Source: Calliopsis andreniformis
Lineage: Eukaryota > Arthropoda > Insecta > Hymenoptera > Andrenidae
NCBI RefSeq assembly: GCF_051401765.1
Contig: NW_027480506.1
Span: 1,054,001 to 1,118,000, forward strand
Reading direction: 5' to 3'
DNA: 64,000 bases
Shown here piece by piece: positions 39,483 to 51,597 of the stretch. Every line of letters starts with the position of its first letter. Position 1 is the stretch's first letter. A program made the position numbers and the translations under genes. Below the pieces are notes generated by a model. The model saw only the letters and a program-made list of their open reading frames with translations. It did no database searches and was not told where the DNA came from.

Positions 39483-40130
39483 TGAGTGTGGACGATGAGG
39501 GTGAGGGTTGTGGATTGAGGTTTGAGGGCTGAGGACTGAGGATTGAGGATTGAGAATTGAGGAATGAGGACTGGGGAATGAGGAATGAAGATTGAGGATT
39601 AAGGATTGAGGATTGGGGATTGAGGATCTAGGATTGGCGATTGATTATTGAGGATTGAACATTGAGGATTGAGGATTGAGGATTGAGTATTGATAATTGA
39701 GGATTGAGGATTGAAGTTTGAGTATTGAGGATTGAATATTGAGGATTGAGGATTGAGGATTGAGTGTGGACGATGAGGGTGAGGGTTGTGGATTGAGGTT
39801 TGAGGACTGAGGACTGAGGATTGAGGATTGAGAATTGAGGAATGAGGACTGGGGAATGAGGAATGAAGATCGAGGATTAAGGATTGAGGATTGGGGATTG
39901 AGGATCTAGGATTGGAGATTGATTATTGAGGATTGAAGATTGAGGATTGAGGATTGAGGATTGAGTGTGGACGATGAGGGTGAGGATTGTGGATTGAGGT
40001 TTGAGGACTGAGGACTGAGGACTGAGGATTGAGGATTGAGAATTGAGGAATGAGGACTGGGGAATGAGGAATGAAGATCGAGGATTAAGGATTGAGGATT
40101 GGGGATTGAGGATCTAGGATTGAAGATTGA
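39483..40130 (+). repeat. Module with TGAGTGTGGACGATGAGG, three tandem copies
   Basis: The marker TGAGTGTGGA starts at 39483, 39761 and 39962, giving spacings of 278 and 201 bp. Each copy continues with GGTTTGAGGACTGAGG, GGACTGGGGAATGAGG and AGGATCTAGG. The second spacing is 77 bp (11 heptamers) shorter. The same module occurs in HOR2 at 48303 and 48581, again 278 bp apart, and in a variant form near 44547. Confidence 0.85.
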
Positions 40131-41766
40131 GGATTGAGGATTGAGGATTGAGGATTGAGAATGAGGGCTGGAGATTGAGGATTCAGGATTGAGGATTCAG
40201 GATTGTGGTTTGAGGACTGAGGATTGAGGATTGAGGATTGAGGATTGAGGATTGAGGATTGAAGATTGAGTACTGAGGATTGAAGATTGAGGATTGAGGA
40301 TTGAGTATTGAGGATCGAGGATCGAGGATTGAGGATTGAGGATTGAGGATTGACGCTTGAGGATTGAGGATTGAGGATGGAGGATTGAAGAGAGAGGACT
40401 GAGTGTTGGGGTTTGAGTGTTGAGAGTAGATGTTTGAGGATTGAGGTTTGATTATTGAATATTGTGAACTGAGTGAGGAACCATGAGAATTCATGATATT
40501 CTATAGAATATTGAGAATTGAGGATTGATGGTTGAGTATTGAGGATTGATGGTTTGGGTTGGGGATTGAGGGTTGTGGATTGAGGACGAGGACTGAGGGT
40601 TGAGTATTGATGTTTGAGGTCTGAGGATTGAGGATTGAGGATTGTGAATAGAGGATTGAGGATTCAGGATTGAAGATTGAGGATAGGGTATTGAGGATTG
40701 AAAAATGAGGATTCAGGATTGAGGATTGAGTACTGAGTATTGAAGATTGAGTATTGAGGATTGAGGATTGAGGATTGAGTGTTGAGTGCTGAAGATTGAG
40801 CATGAGGGTTGAAGACTGACGATTGAGGATTGAGGATTGAGGATTGAGGATTGAGGATTGAGGATTGAGGATTGAAGACTGAGGATTGAGGATTGAGGGT
40901 GAGGGCTGAGGGTTGAGGATTGAGGTTTGAGGACTGAGGACTGAGGATCGAGGATTGAGAGTTGAGGATTGAGGACAGAGGATTGAAGATTGAGGATTGG
41001 GTGCTGAGGATTGAAGAATGAGGATTGAGGATTGAGGATTGAGGATTGAGGATTGAAGATTGAGTATTGAGGATTGAAGACTGACGATTGAGGACTGAGG
41101 ATTGAGGATTGAGTATTGAGGATTGAGGATTGAGGATTGAGGATTGAGGATTGAGGATGGAGGATTGATGGTTGAGTATTGAGGATTGATGGTTGAGGGT
41201 TGTGTGTTGAATATTGAGGATGGAGGATCGAGGTTTGAGGATTGAGTATTGAGGATAGAGGACTGAGGACTGAGGATTGATAATGGAGCATTGAGGATTG
41301 AAGATTGAGGACTGGGGAATGAGGATTGAAGATTGAGGATTAAGGATTGAGGATTGTGGATTGAGGATCTAGGATTGGAGATTGATTATTGAGGATTGAA
41401 GATTGAGGATTGAGGATTGACAATTGAGGATTGAGGATTGATAATTGAGAATTGAGGATGAGGACTGATGGTTGAGGATTGAGGTTATAGGTATGAGGAT
41501 TGAGGATTGAGGATTGAGGATTGAGGATTGAGGATTGAGGATTGAGGATTGTGGATTAAGGATAGAATATTGACGATTAAGGATTGAGGATTGAGTACTG
41601 AGGATTGAAGATTGAGGACTGAGTATTGAGGATTGAGTATTGAGGATTGAGGATTGAGGATTGAGGATTGAAGATTGAGTCTTGAGGATTGAAGATTGAG
41701 GATTGAGGATTGAGGATTGAGGATTGAGGTTTGAGGATTGAGGATTGAAGATTGAGGGTTGATGAT
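40131..41766 (+). repeat. Mosaic region, block with landmark B at 40496
   Basis: It holds a landmark B whose flank is slightly changed (EcoRI at 40487 followed by ATGATATTC), then heptamer runs similar to HOR1 blocks around 34811-35600. TATTGATGTTTGAGGTC and GGTTATAGG markers are present. No gene is seen. Confidence 0.75.
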
Positions 41767-43429
41767 TGAGGATTGAGGATTGAGGATTGAGGATTGAGGA
41801 TGGAGGATTGATGGTTGAGTATTGAGGATTGATGGTTGAGGGTTGTGTGTTGAATATTGAGGATGGAGGATCGAGGTTTGTGGATGGAGGATTGAGGATA
41901 GAGGACTGAGGACTGAGGATTGAGGATGGAGCATTGAGGATTGAAGATTGAGGACTGGGGAATGAGGATTGAATATTGAGGATTAAGGATTGAGGATTGT
42001 GGATTGAGGATCTCGGATTGGAGATAGATTATTGAGAATTGAAGATTGAGGATTGAGGATTGACAATTGAGGATTGAGGATTGATAGTTGAGAATTGAGG
42101 ATGAGGTGTGAGGGTTGAGGGTTGAGGATATAGGAATGAGGATTGAGGATTGAGGATTGAGGATTGAGGATTGAGGATTGAGGATTGAGGATTGAGGATT
42201 GTGGATTAAGGATTGAATATTGACGATTAAGGATTGAGGATTGAGTACTGAGGATTGAAGATTGAGGACTGAGGATTGAGGATTGAGTATTGAGGATTGA
42301 GGATTGAGGATTGAGGATTGAAGATTGAGTCTTGAGGATTGAAGATTGGGGATTGAGGATTGAGGATTGAGGATTGAGGTTTGAGGATTGAGGATTGAAG
42401 ATCGAGGGTTGATGATTGAGGATTGAGTATTCAGGATTGAGGATTGAGGATTGAGGATTGAAGGTTGAGTATTGAGGATAGAAGATTGAGGATTGAGGAA
42501 TGAGGATTGAGGATTGAGGATTGAGGATTGAGGATTGAGGATGGAGGATTGATGGTTGAGTATTCAGGATTGATGGTTGAGGGTTGTGTGTTGAATATTG
42601 AGGATGGAGGATCGAGGTTTGAGGATTGAGGATTGAGGATAGAGGACTGAGGACTGAGGATTGAGGATGGAGCATTGAGGATTGAAGATTGAGGACTGGG
42701 GAATGAGGATTGAATATTGAGGATTAAGGATTGAGGATTCTGGATTGAGGATCTAGGATTGGAGATTGATTATTGAGGATTGAAGGTTGAGGATTGAGGA
42801 TTGACAATTGAGGATTGAGGATCGATAATTGAGAATTGAGGATGAGGACTGAGGGTTGAGGATTGAGGTTATAGGAATGAGGATTGAGGATTGAGGATTG
42901 AGGATTGAGTATTGAGGATTGAGGATTGAGGATTGAGGATTGAAGATTGAGTCTTGAGGATTGAGGATTGAGGATTGAGGATTGAGAATTGAGGATTGAG
43001 GACTGAAGATTGTATATTGATGATTGAAGATTGAGGATTGAGGATTGAGTGTTGTGGATTGAGGACGAGGACTGAGGGTTGAGTATTGATGTCTGAGGTC
43101 TGAGGATTGAGGATTGAGGATTGAGAATTGAGGATTGAGGATTGAGTATTGAGGATTGAAGATTGAGGATTGTGGATTGAGGATTAAGGATTGAGGACTG
43201 AAGATTGTATAATGATGATTGAAGATTGAGTATTGAGGATTGAGTGTTGTGGATTGAGGACGAGGACTGAGGGTTGAGTATTGATGTCTGAGGTCTGAGG
43301 ATTGAGGATTGAGGATTGAGAATTGAGGATTGAGGATTCAGTATTGAGGATTGAAGATTGAGGATTGAAGATTGAGGATTGAGTATTGAGGATTGAATAT
43401 TGAGGATTGAGGATTGAGGATTGAGGATT
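41767..43429 (+). repeat. Mosaic region, copy of the 35.4-36.9 kb block
   Basis: About 41767-43190 matches about 35440-36860 at a constant shift of 6327 bp, with AGGATCT markers at 42748/36421 and GGATGGAGG at 41798/35471. The remainder to 43429 is heptamer repeat with 195-bp-module fragments (GTGTTGTGG near 43247). Confidence 0.8.
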
Positions 43430-43583
43430 GAGAATGAGGGCTGAAAATTGAGGATTCAGGATTGAGGATTCAGGATTGTGGTTTGAGGACTGAGGATTGA
43501 GGATTGAGAATGAGGGCTGAAAATTGAGGATTCAGGATTGAGGATTCAGGATTGTGGTTTGAGGACTGAGGATTGAGGATTGA
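43430..43583 (+). repeat. 77-bp tandem duplication
   Basis: CTGAAAATTG occurs at 43441 and 43518, and the surrounding sequence from GAGAATGAGG through GTGGTTTGAGGACTGAGG is repeated with a 77-bp period (11 heptamers). The copies look identical by eye, which suggests a recent event. The variant CTGAAAATTG was seen nowhere else in the window. Confidence 0.88.
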
Positions 43584-44470
43584 GGATTGAGGGTTGACGA
43601 TTGAGGATTGAAGATTGAGTACTGAGGATTGAAGATTGAGGATTGAGGATTGAGTGTTGAGGATCGAGGATCGAGGATTGAGGATTGAGGATTGAGGATT
43701 GACGCTTGAGGTTTGAGGTTTGAGGATGGACGATTGAAGAGAGAGGACTGAGTGTTGGGGTTTGAGTGTTGAGAGTAGATGTTTGAGGACTGAGGTTTGA
43801 TTATTGAATATTGTGAATTGAGTGAGGAACCATGAGAATTCAGGATATTCTATAGAATATTGAGAATTGAGGATTTATGGTTGAGTATTGAGGATTGATG
43901 GTTTGGGTTGGAGATTGAGGGTTGTGGATTGAGGACGAGGACTGTGGGTTGAGTATTGATGTTTGAGGTCTGAGGATTGTGGATTGAGGATTGTGAATAG
44001 AGGATTGAGGATTGAGGATTGAAGATTGAGGATAGGGTATAGAGGATTGAAAAATGAGGATTCAGGATTGAGGATTGAGTATTGAGTATTGAAGATTGAG
44101 TATTGAGGATTGAGGATTGGGGATTGAGTGTTGAGTGCCGAAGATTGAGTATTGAGGGTTGAAGACTGACGATTGAGGATTGAGGATTGAGGATTGAGGA
44201 TTGAGGATTGAGGATTGAACACTGAGGATTGAGGATTGAGGATGAGGGCTGAGGGTTGAGGATTGAGGTTTGAGGACTGAGGACTGAGGATCGAGGATTG
44301 AGAGTTGAGGATTGAGGACAGAGGATTGAAGATTGAGGATTGGGTATTGAGGATTGAAGAATGAGGATTGAGGATTGAGGGTTGAGGATTGAGGATTGAA
44401 GATTGAGTATTGAGGATTGAAGACTGACGATTGAGGACTGAGGATTGAGGATTGAGGATTGAGGGTTGAG
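43584..44470 (+). repeat. Mosaic region, last block with landmark B
   Basis: It holds the last landmark B of the window (palindrome 43845-43860) and matches the start of the mosaic region at a shift of 9034 bp. To its right the sequence changes to HOR2-type modules, and landmark B is not seen again. Confidence 0.78.
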
Positions 44471-46058
44471 TATTGATAATTGAGGATTGAGGATTGAAGT
44501 TTGAGTATTGAGGATTGAATATTGAGGATTGAGGATTGAGGATTGTGTGTGGACGATGAGGGTGTGGGTTGTGGATTGAGGTTTGAGGACTGAGGACTGA
44601 GGATTGAGGATTGAGAATTGAGGAATGAGGACTGGGGAATGAGGAATGAAGATTGAGGATTAAGGATTGAGGATTGGGGATTGAGGATCTAGGATTGGAG
44701 ATTTATTATTGAGGATTGAAGATTGAGGGTTGAGGATTGAGGATTGAGTATTGATAATTGAGATTTGAGGATGAGGACTGAGGGTTGAGGATTAAGGATT
44801 GAAGATTGAGGATTGAAGATTGAGGATTGAGGTTTGAGAATGAGGGCTGAGGGTTGAGGATTGAGGTTTGAGGACTGAGGACTGTGGGTTGAGGATTGAG
44901 AATTGAGGATTGAGTATTGAGGATTGAAGATTGAGGATTGGGTATTGAGGATTGAAGAATGAGGATTGAGGATTGAGGATTGAGGATTGAGTGTTGAGGA
45001 TTGAAGATTGAGTATTGAGGGTTTAAGGCTGACGACTGAGGATTGAGGATTGAGGATTGAGGATTGAGGATTGAGGATTGAAGATTGAGTATTGAGGATT
45101 TAAGATTGAGGATTGAGGATTGAGGATTGAGGATTGAGTATTGAATATTGAGGATTGGGGACTGAGTGTTGAGGGTTGAGTGGTGAGAATTGATGTTTGT
45201 GGATAGAGATTTGAAGATTGCAGATTGAGTATTGAGTATTGAAAACTGTGAATTGATGATATTCTATTGAGGATTGAGGATTGACAGCTGTTTGTTGAGG
45301 TCTGAGGTCTGAAGATTGAGGATTCAGGATTGAGGGTACAGGATTGAGGTCTGAGGACTGAGGATTGAGGATTGAGGATTGAGGATTGAGGATTGAGGAT
45401 TGAGGATTGAGGATTGAGGATGAGGGCTGAGGGTTGAGGATTGAGGTTTGAGGACTGAGGACTGAGGATTGAGGATTGAGAATTAAGGATTGAGTATTGA
45501 TGATTGAAGATTGAGGATTGGGTATTGAGGATTGAAGAATGAGGATTGAGCATTGAGGATTGAGGATTGAGTGTTGAGGATTGAAGATTGAGCATTGAGG
45601 GCTTAAGACTGACGATTGAGTATTGAGGAATGAAGATTGAGGATTGGGTATTGAGGATTGAAGAATGAGGATTGAGGATTGAGGATTGAGGATTGAGTGC
45701 TGAGGATTGAAGATTGAGTATTGAGGGTTTAAGACTGACGATTAAGGATTGAGGATTGAGGATTGAGGATTGAGGATTGAGGATTGAAGATTGAGAATTG
45801 AGGATTGAGGATTGAGTATCGAAGATTGAGGATTCAAGATTCAGTATTGAAGATTGAAGATTGGGAACTGAGGATTGAGGATTGAACATTGAGGACTGAG
45901 TGTTGAGTGTTGAGTGATGAGAATTGATGTTTGTGGATAGAGATTTGAAGATTGCAGATTGAGTCTTGAGCATTGAAAACTTTGAATTGAGGATATTCTA
46001 TTGAGGTTTGAGGATGGACAACTGATTGTTGAGGACTGAGGTCTGAAGATTGAGGATT
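44471..46058 (+). repeat. HOR2, leading partial copy
   Basis: About 45020-46058 matches about 50622-51597, at a shift of 5602 bp around the CAGCTG marker (45285/50887) and 5539 bp nearer the right end. The 63-bp step is nine heptamers. The first part, with GTGTGGACGA at 44547, matches copy 1 near 48584 at a shift of about 4037 bp. Confidence 0.8.
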
Positions 46059-49000
46059 CAGGATTGAGGATTCAGAATTGAGGTTTGAGGACTAAGTATT
46101 GAGGATTGAAGACTGAGGATTGAGGATTGGGGATGAGGGCTGAGGGTTGAGGATTGAGGTTTGAGGATTGAGGATTGGGGATTGAGGATTGAGGATGGAG
46201 GATTGATGGTTGAGTATTGAGGATTGATGATCGAGGATTGAGGATTGAGGATTGAGGATTGAGGATTGAGTATTGAAGATTGAGGATTCAAGATTCAGTA
46301 TTGAGGATTGAAGATTGAGGATTGGGTATTGAGTATTGAAGAATGAGGATTGAGGATTGAGGATTGAGGATTGAGTGTTGAGGATTGAAGATTGAGTATT
46401 GAGGGTTTAAGGCTGACGACTGAGGATTGAGGATTGAGGATTGAGGATTGAGGATTGAGGATTGAAGATTGAGTATTGAGGATTCAAGATTGAGGATTGA
46501 GGATTGAGGATTGAGGATTGAGGATTGAGGATGGGGGCTGAGGGTTGAGGATTGAGGTTTGAGGACTGAGGACTGAGGATTGAGGATTGAGAATTAAGGA
46601 TTGAGTATTGAGGATTGTAGATTGAGGATTGGGTATTGAGGATTGAAGAATGAGGATTGAGCATTGAGGATTGAGGATTGAGTGTTGAGGATTGAAGATT
46701 GAGTATTGAGGGCTTAAGACTGACGATTGAGTATTGAGGAATGAAGATTGAGGATTGGGTATTGAGGATTGAAGAATGAGGATTGAGGATTGAGGATTGA
46801 GGATTGAGTGCTGAGGATTGAAGGTTGAGTATTGAGGGTTTAAGTCTGACGATTGAGGATTGAGGATTGAAGATCGAGGATTGAGGATTGAGGATTGAAG
46901 ATTGAGGATTGAGGATTGAGGATTGAGTATTGAAGATTGAGGATTCAAGATTCAGTATTGAGGATTGAAGATTGGGAACTGAGGATTGAGGATTGAACGT
47001 TGAGGACTGAGTGTTGAGTGTTGAGTGATGAGAATTGATGTTTGTGGATGGAGATTTGAAGATTGCAGATTGAGTATTGAGCATTGAAAACTTTGAATTG
47101 AGGATATTCTATTGAGGTTTGAGGATGGACAACTGATTGTTGAGGACTGAGGTCTGAAGATTGAGGGTTCAGGGTTGAGGATTTAGAATTGAGGTTTGAG
47201 GACTAAGGATTGAGGATTGAAGACTGAGGATTGCGGATTGGGGATGACGGCTGTGGGTTGAGGATTGAGGTTTGAGGACTGAGGACTGAGGATTGAGGAT
47301 TGAGGATTGAGGATTGAAGATTGAGTATTGAGGATTGAAGATCGAGGATTGAGGATTGAGGATTGAGGATTGAGGATTGAAGGTTGAGGATGAGGGCTGA
47401 GGATTGAGGATTGAGAATGAGGGCTGAGGGTTGAGAATGAGGGCTGAGGGTTGGATATTCAGGTTTGAGTATAGAATCCTGAGAATTCAGGATATACTAT
47501 TGAGCATTGATAATTGAGGATTGATGGTTGAGTATTGAGGATTGAGGATTGAGGATTGAGGATTGAGTATTGTAGATTGAGGATTGATGATTGAGGATTG
47601 ACGATTGAGGATTGAGGATTAGGAATTGAGGATTGAGGACTGAAGACAGTATATTGATGATTGGATATTGAGGATTGAGGATTGAGTGTTGTGGATTGAG
47701 GACGAGGACTGAGGGTTGGGTATTGATGTCTGAGGTCTGAGGATTAAGGATTGAGGATTGAGAATTGAGGATTGAGGATTGAGTATTGAGGATTGAAGAT
47801 TGTGGATTGTGGATTGAGGATTGAGGATTGAGGACTGAAGATTGTGTATTGATGATTGAAGATTGAGAATTGAGGATTGAGTGTTGAGGATTGAGGACGA
47901 GGACTGAGGGTTGAGTATTGATGTCTGAGGTCTGAGGATTGAGGATTGAGGATTGAGAATTGAGGTTTGAGGATTGAGGATTGAGGATTGAGGATTGAGT
48001 ATTGAGGATTGAATATTGAGGATTGAGGATTGAGGATTGAGGATTGAGAATGAGGGCTGAGGGTTGAGGATACATGTTTGAGTATAGAATCCTGAGAATT
48101 CAGGATATTCCGTTGAGCATTGAGAACTGAGGATTGATGGTTGAGTATTGAGGATTGAGGATTGAGGATTGAGGATTGAGGATAGAGTATTGAAGATTGA
48201 GGATTGATGATTGAGGATTGAGGATTGAGGATTGAGGATTGAGAATTGAGGATTGAAGTTTGAGTATTGAGGATTGAAGATTGAGGATTGAGGATTGAGG
48301 ATTGAGTGTGGACGATGAGGGTGAGGGTTGTGGATTGAGGTTTGAGGACTGAGGACTGAGGATTGAGGATTGAGAATTGAGGAATGAGGACTGGGGAATG
48401 AGGAATGAAGATTGAGGATTAAGGATTGAGGATTGGGGATTGAGGATCTAGGATTGGAGATTGATTATTGAGGATTGAAGATTGAGGATTGAGGATTGAG
48501 GATTGAGTATTGATAATTGAGGATTGAGGATTGAAGTTTGAGTATTGAGGATTGAATATTGAGGATTGAGGATTGTGGATTGAGTGTGGACGATGAGGGT
48601 GTGGGTTGTGGATTGAGGTTTGAGGACTGAGGACTGAGGATTGAGGATTGAGAATTGAGGAATGAGGACTGGGGAATGAGGAATGAAGATTGAGGATTAA
48701 GGATTGAGGATTGGGGATTGAGGATCTAGGATTGGAGATTGATTATTGAGGATTGAAGATTGAGGGTTGAGGATTGAGGATTGAGTATTGGTAATTGAGA
48801 TTTGAGGATGAGGACTGAGGGTTGAGGATTAAGGATTGAAGATTGAGGATTGAAGATTGAGGATTGAGGTTTGAGAATGAGGGCTGAGGGTTGAGGATTG
48901 AGGTTTGAGGACTGAGGACTGTGGGTTAAGGATTGAGAATTGAGGATTGAGTATTGAGGATTGAAGATTGAGGATTGGGTATTGAGGATTGAAGAATGAG

Positions 49001-51597
49001 GATTGAGGATTGAGGATTGAGGATTGAGTGTTGAGGATAGAAGATTGAGCATTGTGGGTTTAAGGCTGACGACTGAGGATTGAGGATTGAGGATTGAGGA
49101 TTGAGGATTGAGGATTGAGGATTGAAGATTGAGTATTGAGGATTCAAGATTGAGGATTGAGGATTGAGGATTGAGGATTGAGGATTGAATATTGAGGATT
49201 GGGGACTGAGTGTTGAGGGTTGAGTGGTGAGAATTGATGTTTGTGGATAGAGATTTGAAGATTGCAGATTGAGTATTGAGTATTGAAGACTGTGAATTGA
49301 TGATATTCTATTGAGGATTGAGGATTGACAGCTGTTTGTTGAGGTCTGAGGTCTGAAGATTGAGGATTCAGGATTGAGGATACAGGATTGAGGTTTGAGG
49401 ACTGAGGATTGAGGATTGAGGATTGAGGATTGAGGATTGACGATTGAGGATTGAGGATTGAGGATGAGGGCTGAGGGTTGAGGATTGAGGTTTGAGGACT
49501 GAGGACTGAGGATTGAGGATTGAGAATTAAGGATTGAGTATTGATGATTGAAGATTGAGGATTGGGTATTGAGGATTGAAGAATGAGGATTGAGCATTGA
49601 GGATTGAGGATTGAGTGTTGAGGATTGAAGATTGAGTATTGAGGGCTTAAGACTGACGATTGAGTATTGAGGAATGAAGATCGAGGATTGGGTATTGAGG
49701 ATTGAAGAATGAGGATTGAAGATTGAGGATTGAGGATTGAGTGTTGTGGATTGAGGACGAGGACTGTGGGTTGAGTATTGATGTCTGAGGTCTGAGGATT
49801 GAGGATTGAGGATTGAGAATTGAGGATTGAGGATTGAGGATTGAGGATTGAAGATTGAGGATTGTGTATCGCGGATTGAACATTGAGGATTGAGGATTGA
49901 GGATTGAGGATTGAGGATTGAGGACTGGAGATTGTATATTGATGGTTGAAGGTTGAGGATTGATGATTTAGTGTTGTGGATTGAGGACGAGGACTGAGGG
50001 TTGAGTATTGATGTCTGAGGTCTGAGGATTGAGGATTGAGGCTTGAGAATTGAGGACTGAGGATTGAGGATTGAGTATTGAGTATTGAAGATTGATAATT
50101 GATGATTGAGGATCGAGGATTGAGGATTGAGGATTGAGGATTGAGGATTGAGGATTGAGGATTGAAGGTTGAGGATTGGGGATTGAGGAGTGACGATTGA
50201 GGATTGAGGATTGAGGATTGAAGATTGAGTATTGAGGATTGCAGACTGACGATTGAGGATTGATGATTGAAGGTTGAGGATTGAGGTTTGAAGATTGAGT
50301 ATTGAGGATTGAAGATTGTAGGTTGACGATTGAGGATTGAGTATTGAGGAATGAAGATTGAGGATTGAGGATTGAGGATTGAGGATTGAGGATTGATGAT
50401 TGAGTATTGAGGATTGAAGATCGAGGATTGAGGATTGAGGATTGAGGATTGAGGATTGAGTATTGATGATTGAGGATTCAAGTTTCAGTATTGAGGATTG
50501 AAGATTGGGAACTGAGGATTGAGGATTGAAGGTTGAGGATTGGGTATTGAGGATTGAAGAATGAGGATTGAGGATTGAGGATTGAGGATTGAGTGTTGAG
50601 GATTGAAGATTGAGTATTGAGGGTTTAAGGCTGACGACTGAGGATTGAGGATTGAGGATTGAGGATTGAGTATTGAGGATTGAAGATTGAGTATTGAGGA
50701 TTCCAGATTGAGGATTGAGGATTGAGGATTGAGGATTGAGGATTGAATATTGAGGATTGGGTACTGAGTGTTGAGGGTTGAGTGGTGAGAATTGATGTTT
50801 GTGGATAGAGATTTGAAGATTGCAGATTGAGTATTGAGTATTGAAAACTGTGAATTGATGATATTCTATTGAGGATTGAGGATTGACAGCTGTTTGTTGA
50901 GGTCTGAGGTCTGAAGATTGAGGATTCAGGATTGAGGATACAGGATTGAGGTTTGAGGACTGAGGATTGAGGATTGAGGATTGAGGATTGAGTATTGAGG
51001 ATTGAGGATTTAGGATTGAGGATGAGGGCTGAGGGTTGAGGATTGAGGTTTGAGGACTGAGGACTGAGGATCGAGGATTGAGAATTAAGGATTGAGTATT
51101 GAGGATTGAAGATTGAGGATTGGGTATTGAGGATTGAAGAATGAGGATTGAGCATTGAGGATTGAGGATTGAGTGTTGAGGATTGAAGATTGAGTATTGA
51201 GGGCTTAAGACTGACGATTGAGTATTGAGGAATGAAGATTGAGGATTGGGTATTGAGGATTGAAGAATGAGGATTGAGGATTGAGGATTGAGGATTGAGG
51301 ATTGAGTGCTGAGGATTGAAGATTGAGTATTGAGGGTTTAAGACTGACGATTGAGGATTGAGGATTGAGGATTGAGGATTGAGGATTGAGGATTGAAGAT
51401 TGAGGATTGAGGATTGAGGATTGAACATTGAGGACTGAGTGTTGAGTGTTGAGTGATGAGAATTGATGTTCGTCGATAGAGATTTGAAGATTGCAGATTG
51501 AGTATTGAGCATTGAAAACTTTGAATTGAGGATATTCTATTGAGGTTTGAGGATGGACAACTGATTGTTGAGGACTGAGGTCTGAAGATTGAGGATT
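46059..51597 (+). repeat. HOR2 copy 1 (5539 bp)
   Basis: This is the full-length HOR2 unit, bounded by CAGGATTGAGGATTCAGAAT at 46059 and 51598. In order it holds a GGTTTAAGGCTGACGACTG marker, landmark A at 47483 and 48096 with two 195-bp modules between, the 278-bp GTGTGGACGA module pair (48303 and 48581), and CAGCTG markers at 49329 and 50887. Landmark B is absent. The part from about 49060 on recurs at a shift of about 8962 bp in copy 3. Confidence 0.88.

Noticed and set aside
49144..50481. Minus-strand open frame of 445 codons, copied at 58106-59443
   Set aside because: Same reason: it is carried along by the 8962-bp shift within HOR2 and overlaps other equally open frames.
51470..51480. 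CENP-B-box-like or other centromere motif
   Set aside because: TTCG appears in isolated variants, but no site with the required CG-rich half (CGGG) is seen, and the occurrences are not periodic.
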